Shown here: positions 16,839 through 26,206 of the stretch, in pieces
Layout: every line of letters starts with the position of its first letter
Position numbering within the stretch: the stretch's first letter is position 1
Source of the DNA: Sporosarcina trichiuri
GTDB lineage: Bacteria > Bacillota > Bacilli > Bacillales_A > Planococcaceae
Assembly: GCF_030406775.1 (NCBI RefSeq)
Contig: NZ_CP129119.1
Location: 406,001 to 470,000 of the forward strand
Direction: 5' to 3'
Length of the DNA stretch: 64,000 nt
Notes under the pieces: generated by a model
What the model was told of the DNA's origin: nothing
The model's database searches: none
What the model saw: only the letters and a program-made list of their open reading frames with translations
Position numbers and translations under genes: made by a program

Positions 16839-18125
16839 ATGAAACAGCTTGCGGGCGGAATACAATGGGCCGTCTTCCTGATGGCCTCATCCATCGCCGC
16901 GCCGATTGCTATCGCTCATGTGTTCGGCATGGATCCTGGCGGCACGGCATTGTTCCTGCAGCGGACAATTTTTGTTCTCGGCATCGCCGGACTGCTGCAG
17001 GCATTTTTCGGCCATAAATTGCCGATTAATGAGGGGCCAGCCGGTTTATGGTGGGGTATTTTCGTCGTTTACGCCGGAATGGTCGGCGTCTTCTACAATA
17101 CATCAGGCGAAGCGCTGCAGGCACTGCAGAGCGGCATGCTGTACAGCGGTGTGCTGTTCCTGCTGCTCGCCGCAGCTGGTGTCATCTCGAAGATGAAAGC
17201 GCTGTTCACACCGGCCATCACGTTCACTTACCTGATGCTGCTCATCCTTCAGCTGAGCGGCACGTTCCTGAAAGGGATGACGGGTACGGAATCGGCGGGG
17301 GATCTGCTCAGCATCCGGACTGCAGCGGGAAGTTTCATCGTTCTGCTGGTCACGTTCACAGCCATGAAGAGCAGTCGCGGTTGGCTTTCAAGATATGCGG
17401 TCCTGTTCTCCATCCTGATCGGCTGGGCCGTCTTCGCGATTCTCGGATTGGCACCGGCAGTCAGGCATGCGCCGGGCAGCTGGATCGAACTGCCGCGGCT
17501 CTTCGTCTTCGGGCCTCCTGTCTGGGATGGGGGAGTGGCGGTCACCGCGCTGTTCATCACCCTGCTGCTGATTGCGAATCTGCTGGCATCTGTCCGGGTG
17601 ATGGAGACGCTGCTGAAGCAGAAGTACGGCCGGACCGGCGAAGACCGGATCCGTCAGAGTTCCTTTGTATCCGGTGTCAACCACCTGCTGGCGGGGGCTT
17701 TCTCCGCAATCGGCCCCGTCCCGATATCGGGGGCTGCCGGCTTTGTAGCGGCGACCGGGATGGCCTCTCTCGTCCCATTCATCATAGGTGGTGTACTGAT
17801 CGTGGTCATGACACTGTTTCCTGCTATCATGTCCGTTTTCGCCGCACTGCCGGCTCCAGTCGCCTATGCGGTGACCTTTGCCATCTTCACCAACATGGTG
17901 TCGATGGCGTTCTCCGAGCTGGATGAAGACCCTGACAAATACCGTGCACGCAAAACAGCGGCCATCGGACTGATGACCGGTGTCGGGATCATGTTCATCC
18001 CCTCTGCAAGTTTTTCCGGCCTTCCGGCTGTGCTCGCTTCCGTGCTGTCCAATGGCCTAATCACCGGAACGCTCGCTGCGATTGCGGTTGAACAGCTTTC
18101 CTTGAGGATCCGCAAGAAAATATGA
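16839..18125 (+). CDS. NCS2-family purine/pyrimidine permease
   Basis: A 428-residue membrane protein with 12-14 helices and NCS2-type topology (uracil/xanthine/uric-acid permeases). The QWAVFLMASSIAAPIAIA helix 1 and the conserved block GAFSAIGPVPISGAAGFVAATG (which carries the substrate-site region) support the call. It belongs to the shorter PurP-like branch; the actual nucleobase cannot be read from sequence. AAAGGGAGGG precedes ATG 16839. No purine riboswitch is visible in the 120-base leader. Confidence 0.85.
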   Translation: MKQLAGGIQWAVFLMASSIAAPIAIAHVFGMDPGGTALFLQRTIFVLGIAGLLQAFFGHKLPINEGPAGLWWGIFVVYAGMVGVFYNTSGEALQALQSGMLYSGVLFLLLAAAGVISKMKALFTPAITFTYLMLLILQLSGTFLKGMTGTESAGDLLSIRTAAGSFIVLLVTFTAMKSSRGWLSRYAVLFSILIGWAVFAILGLAPAVRHAPGSWIELPRLFVFGPPVWDGGVAVTALFITLLLIANLLASVRVMETLLKQKYGRTGEDRIRQSSFVSGVNHLLAGAFSAIGPVPISGAAGFVAATGMASLVPFIIGGVLIVVMTLFPAIMSVFAALPAPVAYAVTFAIFTNMVSMAFSELDEDPDKYRARKTAAIGLMTGVGIMFIPSASFSGLPAVLASVLSNGLITGTLAAIAVEQLSLRIRKKI

Positions 18126-18209
18126 ACGTGCCCTGCTCTGTAAGGTTTGCGGACTCTCCCATTCAGGGAATGAGACAAGCATCCGAGATGGAGAGAAAGG
18201 GAGATTACG

Positions 18210-19403
18210 ATGAAGCTGACAACAGGACAGACATACTGGGACCGGACACAAAACGGGGAGGAAGCCTTCCCGGCACTGCAGCAAGACCTGGAAACGGAGG
18301 TGCTCGTGATCGGAGCGGGCATGTCGGGCACCCTTGCCGCTTCTGTTTTGGCGCGTGCCGGCAAGCAGGTGGCTGTCATGGACAGCGGAAGGGCAGGTAT
18401 GGGAAGCAGCTCTGCCAACACCGGTCTGCTTCAGTATTCGAGCGATACGATGCTGTCCGAATTCGTTGATTTGATCGGGGAAAGGGATGCTGTCCTGTTC
18501 TACCGCATGTGCCTGGAAGCGATGGATGAACTGACGGAGCTGGCAGGGGAGCTGCCGGATGCAGTGGAATACCTCCTGCGGGACAGCATCTACTATGCGT
18601 CACGCGAAGAGGATGCCGAAAAATTGAAACGTGAATACAGCTACTTGAAAAAATACGAGTTTCCGGCCGATTTCCTGAGCCGGCAGGCACTGCTGGCCGA
18701 GTACGGGATCGATAAGCCGGCCGCACTGCATACATGGCATGATGCCGAAGTGAACCCGTACCGGTTCATCCGTGCACTCACTGACTTCAATGCAGCGGCC
18801 GGCGTGCAGTACTATGAGAACACACCTGTTGATGTGAATTCCCGCACGGGCAGTTGTGTGAGAACTGAGAGCGGCCATACAATACGGTATAAGTCCCTGG
18901 TCATTGCGACGGGGTACACCGATCTGTATCCGGAAATCAGGGACAAGGCGCAGATCAACCAGACATTCGCCATTGCCACCGAGCCGTTGGCCGGACCGCT
19001 CTGGCCCGATCAGGTCATGGTGTGGGAGACGAAGAAACCCTATTTATACTTCCGGACAACGGCAGACAGGCGTATCATAGCCGGCGGACTCGACGAGGAG
19101 TCGGACCGTCTGTATGAAGATCAGGAACTGATACGGCGCAAAGGGCAGGAGATCCTCGATGAAGTCGCCTCCATGTTTTCCTTAGCGGATGTGAAAATAG
19201 CGGATGCCTGGAATTCCTTATTCGGTGTCTCAAAGGACGGTCTTCCATTCCTCGGCCGTTCAGCGAAAGAGGAGAACACATACTTCCTGCTCGGCTACGA
19301 AGGGAACGGCACCTGTTATTCCATGGCCGGTGCTCGTATCATATGCGATCAAATCGACGGGATTACAAACGAATATGCACCGATCGTTGCTCCAGGGAGA
19401 TGA
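18210..19403 (+). CDS. FAD-dependent amino-acid oxidase (DAO/DadA family)
   Basis: A 397-residue flavoenzyme. The dinucleotide motif VIGAGMSG is at about residue 33, and a second FAD contact IAGGLDEESDR lies around 290. The C-terminal GYEGNGTCYSMAGA segment is typical of glycine oxidase/DadA relatives. Oxidative deamination of a glycine- or D-amino-acid-like substrate is the family activity; the specific substrate is unknown. No Rieske domain is attached, unlike some relatives. GAGAAAGGGAG precedes ATG 18210. The gene starts 84 bases after the NCS2 permease and may be cotranscribed. Confidence 0.82.
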   Translation: MKLTTGQTYWDRTQNGEEAFPALQQDLETEVLVIGAGMSGTLAASVLARAGKQVAVMDSGRAGMGSSSANTGLLQYSSDTMLSEFVDLIGERDAVLFYRMCLEAMDELTELAGELPDAVEYLLRDSIYYASREEDAEKLKREYSYLKKYEFPADFLSRQALLAEYGIDKPAALHTWHDAEVNPYRFIRALTDFNAAAGVQYYENTPVDVNSRTGSCVRTESGHTIRYKSLVIATGYTDLYPEIRDKAQINQTFAIATEPLAGPLWPDQVMVWETKKPYLYFRTTADRRIIAGGLDEESDRLYEDQELIRRKGQEILDEVASMFSLADVKIADAWNSLFGVSKDGLPFLGRSAKEENTYFLLGYEGNGTCYSMAGARIICDQIDGITNEYAPIVAPGR

Positions 19404-19415
19404 TCCGTGCGCATG

Positions 19416-19459
19416 AAAAAACGTTCCGGCAGCCGATTGGCCTGCCGGAACGCTTTTTT
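19416..19459. terminator. Bidirectional terminator
   Basis: AAAAAACGTTCCGGCAG pairs with CTGCCGGAACGCTTTTTT. Lies between the convergent oxidase and zinc-protease genes. Confidence 0.9.
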
Positions 19460-19460
19460 G

Positions 19461-20303
19461 TCAGAAATTCAGCCCGGCAAACGTATTGCCGCCTTCGATC
19501 GTGCCGTTGTCGTACCCTTTTTCGAACCAGTCCTGCCGCTGTTTGGATGTCCCGTGTGTAAAGCTTTCAGGGACGGCATACCCTTGCGAGCGGCGCTGGA
19601 TCGTATCATCTCCGACGGCGCTTGCTGCACGGAGCGCCTCCTGGATATCCCCTTTTTCAAGAAGGTCCATTCCATTTGCCCGGTTTGCCCAGACGCCCGC
19701 GAAATAATCGGCCTGCAGCTCCAGCCGGACGCTGTATTTGTTGTACTCCTCCTTGGAAAGCCGGTTGCGGAGTACGTTCATCTTATCGCTGGTGCCGAGC
19801 TGTTTCTGGACGTGATGCCCGACTTCGTGTGCGATGACGTAGGCCATGGCAAAATCGCCGGGTGCCTGGAACTGGTTTTTCAATTCATCGTAGAAACTCA
19901 GGTCGATATACAGCTTTTCGTCGCCCGGGCAATAGAACGGACCTACGGCGGAACTTGCAGTGCCGCATGCCGACTGGACGCTTCCTGTATACATGACAAG
20001 CGTCGGGTTGCGGTACGTCATGCCTTCTTCGGCGAACACTTCCGACCAGACATCTTCGGTGTCGGCGAGGACGACTTTCACGAAATCCGCCCGGTCGTGT
20101 TCCTGATCGGTCTCCTGGTATTGCCCTGACGGAGCCGTTCCGCTGTCCGAGAGCACCCCGAGCAGCTCGGACGGATCTCCGCCAAGAAACATGACGACAA
20201 GGAGGATGACAACCGTTCCGAGTCCGCCTCCGATGGCGAGGCCTCCGCGACTGCCTCTGCGATCTTCCACATTCGTGCTTTCTCTCCGTCCGCGCCATTT
20301 CAT
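19461..20303 (-). CDS. YpfJ-type neutral zinc metallopeptidase
   Basis: 280 residues. A basic N-terminus and one membrane anchor (LAIGGGLGTVVILLVVMFLGG) are followed by a zinc-peptidase domain with HEVGHH and a downstream ELQADYFAGVWA motif supplying the third ligand. It is membrane-tethered, with the catalytic domain probably outside. Substrates are unknown for the YpfJ/KPN_02809 family. Start ATG 20303 fits AAGGGG at 8-base spacing; upstream ATG 20309 is too close. Confidence 0.88.
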   Translation of the reverse strand: MKWRGRRESTNVEDRRGSRGGLAIGGGLGTVVILLVVMFLGGDPSELLGVLSDSGTAPSGQYQETDQEHDRADFVKVVLADTEDVWSEVFAEEGMTYRNPTLVMYTGSVQSACGTASSAVGPFYCPGDEKLYIDLSFYDELKNQFQAPGDFAMAYVIAHEVGHHVQKQLGTSDKMNVLRNRLSKEEYNKYSVRLELQADYFAGVWANRANGMDLLEKGDIQEALRAASAVGDDTIQRRSQGYAVPESFTHGTSKQRQDWFEKGYDNGTIEGGNTFAGLNF

Positions 20304-20386
20304 ATGCATAACCCCTTGCTGTAGAATGATGATTGCTGACTTGTTTTTTGTTGCTATACCCAAAAAAGCAGTCTGCTACGCAAAGG

Positions 20387-20887
20387 TCAGTTCCGGTTAA
20401 GTTTCCAGATCGAATAATTCAGTGTCCAGGCAAACGATACCCAGCCGATATAGGGAAGGAGCAGCTTGCCGGCCGCGGAGTCGACTTTTTGGAACTCGTA
20501 GGCCGTCAGTGAAATCATTGCCAGCAGGACTGTCATCTCGATCAGAGCGGTGCCCCGCAGATTCCATTTGAAGAACAGGAACGACCAGATATAGTTCAGA
20601 CCGAGCTGCAGTTCGTAGGGGGTGAGCACTTTTGCTTTCATGGCGGGCGGGGTCTGCCGGTCTGCACGGTATTTTGCATATCCCATCAGCCCATACAGTG
20701 CTGTCCAGGCGATAGGAAATACCGAAGGTGCCGGACTGAACGACGGCTTTTCCAGCTTGTTGTAGCGATCCTGTGTGTTCCGGTTCGCCAGCCAGCCAGC
20801 GAGGGATCCACCAAGGACCGGTACCATGACATCTGCAGCAAGCTTTTTCCAATTCGTACGTGCTGTTTCGGGAACGTGCGCAGTCAA
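20387..20887 (-). CDS. TspO/MBR family tryptophan-rich sensory protein
   Basis: 166 residues, five helices, with conserved WLANRNTQDRYNKLEKPSFSPP-like loop, FPIAWTALYGLMGYA and the LNYIWSFLFF helix. TspO proteins bind tetrapyrroles and are linked to oxidative stress. The frame is open from ATG 20917, but a SigB-like -10 (GGGAAT, 20918-20923) abuts that ATG, so transcripts would begin downstream of it. TTG 20887, with GGAGA spaced 9-10 bases, is therefore the likelier start. Confidence 0.85.
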   Translation of the reverse strand: MTAHVPETARTNWKKLAADVMVPVLGGSLAGWLANRNTQDRYNKLEKPSFSPAPSVFPIAWTALYGLMGYAKYRADRQTPPAMKAKVLTPYELQLGLNYIWSFLFFKWNLRGTALIEMTVLLAMISLTAYEFQKVDSAAGKLLLPYIGWVSFAWTLNYSIWKLNRN

Positions 20888-20917
20888 TTGAATCGTCTCC
20901 TTTCGGTTACCCCTCAT

Positions 20918-20942
20918 ATTCCCTTACGGTTATGTGTAAAAC
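20918..20942 (-). promoter_or_regulatory. Candidate SigB promoter of tspO
   Basis: Minus strand GTTTTA (20937-20942), 13 bases, GGGAAT (20918-20923). A good match to the SigB consensus; the expected transcription start is near 20910. Confidence 0.55.
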
Positions 20943-21092
20943 AAAGAAAACCGGCCAAAGCTTGGAGCGTTACGGGAAAACTGTCACAGGTTTTTCATTT
21001 CACCCCTTTCTGTTCCCAGGCGAAAAATGATATAGTAGAATGAAGGAACGGACTTTTTAACTTTCTTATCATTCTTCAAAGGATGCGAACTT

Positions 21093-22010
21093 ATGCAAAA
21101 ACCAATGGAGCGGACGCTCGAAAAGGGACGGCATGTGTCTGACACGCTTGCCAGTGACCTGAAATATCTCTTTAAAGGCCCTGTGCTGATTGCGAATGTC
21201 CTGCCTGTCTTTGCGGGGTTCTGGCTCGCGATCTATTTCTACGGCGGGACGTTTGCCGAATATATCTCGCTGTTCTTCCTGACGATGGCGGGCAGCACGG
21301 CTCTGATGGCAGGTGCTCTGACGCTTAACAACTGGTACGAAGTGGACCTTGACCGGGTGATGGCCCGGACGCAGAAACGTCCGACAGTCACCGGTAATAT
21401 CCCGATGGAGACGATTCTGAAAATCGGCATCATCCTGTCGGTTGCCGGTATCCTGCTGCTGTATGCCGCTTCGCCGGCAGCCGCCATTTATGGATTCATC
21501 GGCTGGTTCACCTATGTCGTTCTGTATACGATGTGGTCGAAACGGAAATATACACTGAATACGGTCATCGGCAGCGTTTCCGGAGCTGTGACGCCACTGA
21601 TCGGCTGGGCGGCAGTCGGGCCATCGTATCATATGGTGCCGATCGTCCTCGCGATTGTCCTGTTCATCTGGCAGATGCCTCATACATTTGCAATCGCCAT
21701 CAAAAAAGCGGATGAATACCGTGCGGCGGGTGTCGCGATGCTGCCGGTCGTCAAAGGGATACCGATGACAAAGCGCCAGTCGGTCGTCTATGCAGCCTGT
21801 CTGCTGCCGCTGCCATTCTTCCTGGCCGCATTCGGCATGGGATTCATCGTATTCGTCACAATCATGAATATTGGTTTCCTCAGCCTGTCTCTTGCGGGGT
21901 TCATCATGAAAGACGATTACAAGTGGGCGCACTGGATGTTTCTGTACTCGGTCAATTACATGACCCTCTTCTTCATGACGATGATCCTCATGACGACATC
22001 GATCCTGTAA
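21093..22010 (+). CDS. ctaB: Protoheme IX farnesyltransferase (heme O synthase)
   Basis: A 305-residue UbiA-superfamily membrane enzyme that adds a farnesyl group to heme B, giving heme O for terminal oxidases. The first Asp-rich motif NNWYEVDLDRVMARTQKRP and the heme-side YTMWSKRKYTLNTVIG motif are intact, with about 8-9 helices. It is separate from any cta/cox cluster here, so it may be a second copy alongside one in a cta operon (inference). A SCO1 copper chaperone is encoded at 53629. Confidence 0.92.
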   Translation: MQKPMERTLEKGRHVSDTLASDLKYLFKGPVLIANVLPVFAGFWLAIYFYGGTFAEYISLFFLTMAGSTALMAGALTLNNWYEVDLDRVMARTQKRPTVTGNIPMETILKIGIILSVAGILLLYAASPAAAIYGFIGWFTYVVLYTMWSKRKYTLNTVIGSVSGAVTPLIGWAAVGPSYHMVPIVLAIVLFIWQMPHTFAIAIKKADEYRAAGVAMLPVVKGIPMTKRQSVVYAACLLPLPFFLAAFGMGFIVFVTIMNIGFLSLSLAGFIMKDDYKWAHWMFLYSVNYMTLFFMTMILMTTSIL

Positions 22011-22064
22011 CACAAAAGCACGGCATGCTTCCCGGAATGGACGGAGGCATGCCGTGTTTTTGTG
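22011..22064. terminator. Bidirectional terminator
   Basis: CACAAAAGCACGGCATGC and GCATGCCGTGTTTTTGTG form an 18-pair stem with a 19-base loop between convergent genes. Confidence 0.88.
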
Positions 22065-22066
22065 TG

Positions 22067-22636
22067 TCAATAGTCGGTGAATGCATCCTGCTGCTCCCGC
22101 TGCATGTCTTCGGCGATCAGCTGCAGATCATCGGCGGTGATGGTCAGGATTTCATACGGATGGGTATCCGCGAACTGTTCCGCCATCCGTTTCATGAACT
22201 TCGGGGAGCCCTCGTTTTCCTCGTCGTAGACGATGAGCAGGCCGTCCGTCTTCCGCAGCAGGAACTTGTCCCGTTCGATGAACTGCCAGGGCGCCTCGTA
22301 TGGACGCTTGGTCAGGCTGACCTGGAAGTCCGCCATCATCTGCAGTTCCTCATACTCTTCCTTTTTCGCCTCATTCCAGTTCTTCTCCTGCTCAAGGAAC
22401 GGGGTGATCAGCGCGAGCTGCAAGTCCGGGAACTGGTCCCGCAGTTCATCTGCCGCTTGTCCGGCCCACGTCTCGACACCAGGCTGCCCGCTGATCATCA
22501 CCCATTCCAATCCGTTTTCAGCGAGGGTCCTGAGCCGCTCGCCGATCGCTGTCTTGATGATGCCGATGCCGGGGTGCTTGGCATCGAAAATCCCTAATTC
22601 ATGCGGTTTGTAGCCTGTCACGGCAACTCGCTTCAT
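22067..22636 (-). CDS. ypsA: YpsA family protein (DUF1273, SLOG superfamily)
   Basis: A 189-residue cytosolic Rossmann-like protein with the nucleotide-ligand-binding SLOG features VAVTGYKPHELGIF, ISGQPGVETWA and LRKTDGLLIVYDEENEGSP. In B. subtilis and S. aureus YpsA influences cell division; the ligand is unknown. Full length for the family. It lies 9 bases after the TetM-like gene on the same strand, so the two are probably cotranscribed. Confidence 0.9.
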   Translation of the reverse strand: MKRVAVTGYKPHELGIFDAKHPGIGIIKTAIGERLRTLAENGLEWVMISGQPGVETWAGQAADELRDQFPDLQLALITPFLEQEKNWNEAKKEEYEELQMMADFQVSLTKRPYEAPWQFIERDKFLLRKTDGLLIVYDEENEGSPKFMKRMAEQFADTHPYEILTITADDLQLIAEDMQREQQDAFTDY

Positions 22637-22645
22637 CGTCCTCCC

Positions 22646-24613
22646 TCATTTCTCGGTAACTTCGCAGTGCATCGCCTCTTTTGCATCTTCCCAGCCGACT
22701 GTATACCCTTTGCCTTTCGCACAGAACACGGAAGAGGAACTATAGGCAGGGTCTGCATCCTTGTCATAGCCGATCCGGCTGATCACTTCCCCGGGATTAT
22801 GGCAGGGGCCGTAGCCGCCGAAGGTCAGGGTGAGCAGTCCTTTGCCGCCTGTATACGAGGCGAATTCTGACCCGTAATTAAGGAATGTTGCAACGGGGAC
22901 GCGTCCTGTTACCGTCATGGTCTGTCCGTCAGACTCTGGCGGTGAGAAGGAGCCATGGGCCGCCTGGATATCTGTCAGCACGCGGCCGGTCAGCTCGGCG
23001 GAAGCCTTGATTTTGAATGAATAATAAGGTTCCAGCAGCACATTCTCTGCCTGTTCCAGGCCCTGACGCAGCGCACGGAACAGGGCTTCCCGGAAATCGC
23101 CCCCGGATGTATGTTCATTGTGCGCACGGCCTGTCAGCAGAGTGACAGTGACGTCGGTCAGCGGCGATCCTGTCAGCAGGCCGTGATGGTCCCGCTCGGA
23201 CAAGTGTTTCTCGATGACCCGCTGATGGCCGGGGGACAGGTGATCCGTATGGCAGACGGACTCGAAGCGGATACCGCTGTCACGCTCGGCGGGTACCAGC
23301 AGTATATGGACCTCGGCGTAATGTTTTAAAGGTTCGAAATGACCGTATCCGGTGACCGGCGCAGCGATCGTCTCCTTATAGAGGATCGCAGGCTCCCCGA
23401 ACGTCACGGAAATACCGAACCGTTCCAGCAAGACATATTGCAGCACTTCGAGCTGGATGACACCCATCACCCGGATTTCGACCTCCTGGCTGTGCTCATT
23501 CCAGCTCGCATGGAGTGTCGGATCCTCAGCGTCGAGCATACGGAATAGCCGCCATACTTCTTTGCCCGGGACAGACGGATCATGGCGGACGGCCGCCTTC
23601 AGGGCAGGGACGGACGACCCGTCCTGTTTGGGCGGAATGACCGCACCGATGACATCGCCTGCCGCGGGCTTGGAAAGACCGAGAACAGCAACCAGGTCAC
23701 CGGGATATGCTTCGGCAGTTGTGACGAACTGGCTGCCATTAAACAGGCGGAGCTGTGTCACTTTTGCCGGCTCGCCGCCAGAGACAGCTAGTTCATCGCG
23801 CACGTCCAGCACTCCGGCATGGACTTTCAGGAACGTCATCCGCCTGCCGTCTGAGTCGTGACGGATTTTGTAAACAGTTGCTGCAAAAGGGGCCGACCGC
23901 AAAGCGGGCTGTTCGTCCTGTTCCGTTAGCTCCGAGAAGGCAGCGAAAAATTCATCGATGCCGCTATTGTGCAGCGCAGAGCCCTGTCCGCACGGAAACA
24001 CACGGCCTTCCCGGATGGCGGAGAGCAGGGAACGGTGCCAGAGTGCGGCATCATACCCGGAGTCCAGATACTGTTCCAGCAGCTCATCATCACGCTCAGC
24101 GAGCCACTCGGCAAGCTCATCGGACATCGTACCGTCTGGATTGAGATGGCTGAGATCGAAGATGTTGTCTGATAGTAGACTTGCCATCTCGCCGAAAAGG
24201 GCAGTGGCGTCCGCCGTTTCCCTGTCCATTTTATTCAGGAACAGGAACGTCGGTATATTGCGGGCGCGCAGCAGTTCCCAAACGCGCTCCGTATGCCCCT
24301 GCACGCCGTCCGCTCCGCTGATCAGGAGGATGGCGGCGTCCATGACGTGAAGGGCCCGTTCCATCTCAGGGGAGAAATCGGCGTGTCCCGGCGTATCGAT
24401 CAGTGTGAATGCACGGCCGTTGTATGCCAGTTCCGCCTGCTCGGCGAACACCGTGATTCCCCGGTCCCTCTCGATGGAATGGTTATCGAGGAATGCATCC
24501 CGGTGATCGACGCGGCCCCGTTTCCGCAGATGGTTCGTATTGAATAGGAGCTGCTCGGAAAACGTCGTCTTTCCGGCATCCACGTGCGCCAGTATTCCAA
24601 TTGTCTGTTTCAT
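22646..24613 (-). CDS. TetM/TetO-like ribosomal-protection-type GTPase
   Basis: A 655-residue EF-G-like factor. It has G1 AHVDAGKTT, G3 DTPGHADF, G4 NKMD and the ADGVQGHT stretch shared by TetM/TetO, then EF-G domains II-V in order. Length and layout fit ribosome-protection proteins rather than EF-G (about 690). ATG 24613 is chosen because the family begins MKQTIGILAHVDAG; the longer open frame to 24724 is not conserved-looking. Composition matches the chromosome and no mobile genes flank it, so it may be a resident translation factor. Resistance cannot be inferred. Confidence 0.85.
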   Translation of the reverse strand: MKQTIGILAHVDAGKTTFSEQLLFNTNHLRKRGRVDHRDAFLDNHSIERDRGITVFAEQAELAYNGRAFTLIDTPGHADFSPEMERALHVMDAAILLISGADGVQGHTERVWELLRARNIPTFLFLNKMDRETADATALFGEMASLLSDNIFDLSHLNPDGTMSDELAEWLAERDDELLEQYLDSGYDAALWHRSLLSAIREGRVFPCGQGSALHNSGIDEFFAAFSELTEQDEQPALRSAPFAATVYKIRHDSDGRRMTFLKVHAGVLDVRDELAVSGGEPAKVTQLRLFNGSQFVTTAEAYPGDLVAVLGLSKPAAGDVIGAVIPPKQDGSSVPALKAAVRHDPSVPGKEVWRLFRMLDAEDPTLHASWNEHSQEVEIRVMGVIQLEVLQYVLLERFGISVTFGEPAILYKETIAAPVTGYGHFEPLKHYAEVHILLVPAERDSGIRFESVCHTDHLSPGHQRVIEKHLSERDHHGLLTGSPLTDVTVTLLTGRAHNEHTSGGDFREALFRALRQGLEQAENVLLEPYYSFKIKASAELTGRVLTDIQAAHGSFSPPESDGQTMTVTGRVPVATFLNYGSEFASYTGGKGLLTLTFGGYGPCHNPGEVISRIGYDKDADPAYSSSSVFCAKGKGYTVGWEDAKEAMHCEVTEK

Positions 24614-24683
24614 GATACACCCTCGCAATCTGCTGAATCTTCTTCTGCCAGTATAACATCCGGAGACGTCCGGTACGAACCGA

Positions 24684-25025
24684 TCAGGCCAGGAAGATGA
24701 GGGAGAGCGCAATCCAGCACGCATGCAGAAGAAGGACGGAGCAATAGAGGATGATGGCGGCCGCGAGCAACCGTCGGACCGCAGGAGACTGGCTGCAGGG
24801 AGACCACAGGGCCATCAGCAGAATCGGCCCAGCCAGTTTCACCAGATAGAACGAAAGGCGGCTGTCCTCGTACAGCAGCGCCATAAGGGGATTGCTCTCC
24901 GCGATCAGGCCGAGCCGGATGCCTGTATCCGTAGCAAGAGCATCCGCAGTGCACAGACAGAGCAGGAGACCGAGCTGCCAGCGGCCGGTCATCAGCGTCT
25001 TCCGCTCTGTAACGTCGTTGTCCAA
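24684..25025 (-). CDS. Small membrane protein, DUF5658-like
   Basis: 113 residues with four hydrophobic segments and the early loop ADALATDTGIRLGLIAESNPLM, which resembles the D/N-P pattern of DUF5658 membrane proteins. Function unknown. It precedes the TetM-like gene on the same strand by about 70 bases. Confidence 0.6.
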   Translation of the reverse strand: MDNDVTERKTLMTGRWQLGLLLCLCTADALATDTGIRLGLIAESNPLMALLYEDSRLSFYLVKLAGPILLMALWSPCSQSPAVRRLLAAAIILYCSVLLLHACWIALSLIFLA

Positions 25026-25084
25026 ACAATCCCTCCGCTTCAGAGTGCATTTCCTCTAAGAATGCATCTGCCGGAGTGGATTTA

Positions 25085-25117
25085 AACAAAAAAGCGAGAC
25101 GCCGGGGCGTCTCGCTG
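25085..25117 (-). terminator. Terminator after the first YitT gene
   Basis: On the minus strand AGCGAGACGCC pairs with GGCGTCTCGCT, followed by TTTTTTGTTT. Confidence 0.85.
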
Positions 25118-25125
25118 GGTAGCTC

Positions 25126-25989
25126 TCAGTGGATCGGGGATTTGAAGCGAGAGCCATGGGTCTCCTGTGTGTCCATGATTGTCGTAAAGGCGGACGGGTC
25201 GATATCATGGACGATCTGCTTAAGCTTGGTCAGTTCAAGGCGGGTCACGACGACATAGATGACATCTTTCTCATCATCGCTGTATCCGCCCTTGCCGTGG
25301 AGCTTCGTGACGGACCGGCCGAGACGCTGACCGATCGCTGCCGCCATCTCCTCGAATTCGTCCGACACGATGATGGCCGCTTTCGTTTCATCGAACCCCT
25401 GGATAACGGCGTCAATCGCCTTGGAAGCGATATAGTACGTCAGGATCGAGTACATCGCTTTCTCCGGACCGAGGACGAATGCCGCCCATCCGAAGATGAA
25501 GAGGTTGAGGAACATCACGAATTCACCGACGGAATAAGGGATCTTCCGTGTCAGCAGGATCCCGAGAATCTCCGTACCATCCAGGGCACCGCCGTTCCGG
25601 ATGACAATGCCGACCCCGGCGCCGAGTATGATCCCGCCGAACGCTGTTGCCAGCAGAGGGTCGGTAACGAACGGACCGACCGCTTTCAGAGGGAATTCGA
25701 TGACGGCGAGGAAGACGATGGCGAACGTAGACGAAATGAAAAAGTTCTTGCCGATATGCTTGTAGCCGAAAAAGACGAACGGCAGGTTGAACACGAGGAT
25801 CAGAATGCCGAACGGGATATTGGACAGGTAATTCACGATCAGCGAAATACCGATGATGCCGCCGTCGATGACGGAATTCGGGATGAGGAACAATTCAAGT
25901 GCGACCGCCGCAAGCGTCGCGCCGACGGCTATGTACAGATACCGCAGGATGAGATGCCGGAACGATTCTTTCTTATGTTCTTTCTTCAT
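25126..25989 (-). CDS. YitT family membrane protein (DUF161 + DUF2179)
   Basis: 287 residues. The N-terminal membrane domain has two YitT repeats (about 15-200; [29 protein letters not shown]). The C-terminal cytoplasmic DUF2179 domain (about 215-285) contains [25 protein letters not shown]. Function in Bacillus is unknown; DUF2179 is suspected to bind a small ligand. ATG 25989 follows GGTGG at 10 bases, and longer in-frame extension is rejected. One of three YitT paralogs here. Confidence 0.85.
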   Translation of the reverse strand: MKKEHKKESFRHLILRYLYIAVGATLAAVALELFLIPNSVIDGGIIGISLIVNYLSNIPFGILILVFNLPFVFFGYKHIGKNFFISSTFAIVFLAVIEFPLKAVGPFVTDPLLATAFGGIILGAGVGIVIRNGGALDGTEILGILLTRKIPYSVGEFVMFLNLFIFGWAAFVLGPEKAMYSILTYYIASKAIDAVIQGFDETKAAIIVSDEFEEMAAAIGQRLGRSVTKLHGKGGYSDDEKDVIYVVVTRLELTKLKQIVHDIDPSAFTTIMDTQETHGSRFKSPIH

Positions 25990-26114
25990 TTTGAGAAGCC
26001 ACCTTCGGGGTACGGATCCGGCCAACGTGCGGACATTTGCGGGAAAGTCCGAAAAAACAGCCGGTTTTCGTGTATACGATAAGTATATCACTGAAACCGT
26101 TTACAGAAAAACTA

Positions 26115-26143
26115 TTGACAGCGGAAAAAAACGCGTTTACTAT
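26115..26143 (+). promoter_or_regulatory. SigA promoter of the NhaC-type antiporter
   Basis: TTGACA (26115-26120), 17 bases, TACTAT (26138-26143). A near-consensus promoter with the TARCGAC operator immediately downstream. Confidence 0.8.
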
Positions 26144-26148
26144 TCCAA

Positions 26149-26166
26149 TAACGACTAATTAGCGAC
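26149..26166 (+). promoter_or_regulatory. TARCGAC-N4-TARCGAC operator A
   Basis: TAACGAC (26149-26155) and TAGCGAC (26160-26166) form a direct repeat with 11-base period, across the expected transcription start of the antiporter gene. The same arrangement recurs at 29009-29026, between the local regulator and the epimerase operon. Position suggests repression. Confidence 0.65.
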
Positions 26167-26206
26167 AGTTGTTTCTAGTCTGATAAATCGAATGGGGTGG
26201 AGCTGT

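Noticed and set aside
21069..22070. 333-codon minus-strand frame opposite heme O synthase
   Set aside because: Codon composition is that of an antisense shadow (His/Asp/Arg-rich); the plus-strand gene has clear family motifs.
22646..24613. Tetracycline-resistance gene tetM
   Set aside because: Family resemblance is clear, but resistance cannot be read from sequence and the context is not mobile. Called only as TetM-like.
25129..26082. 317-codon plus-strand frame opposite the first YitT gene
   Set aside because: Asp/Arg-rich antisense shadow; the minus-strand product has both YitT domains.
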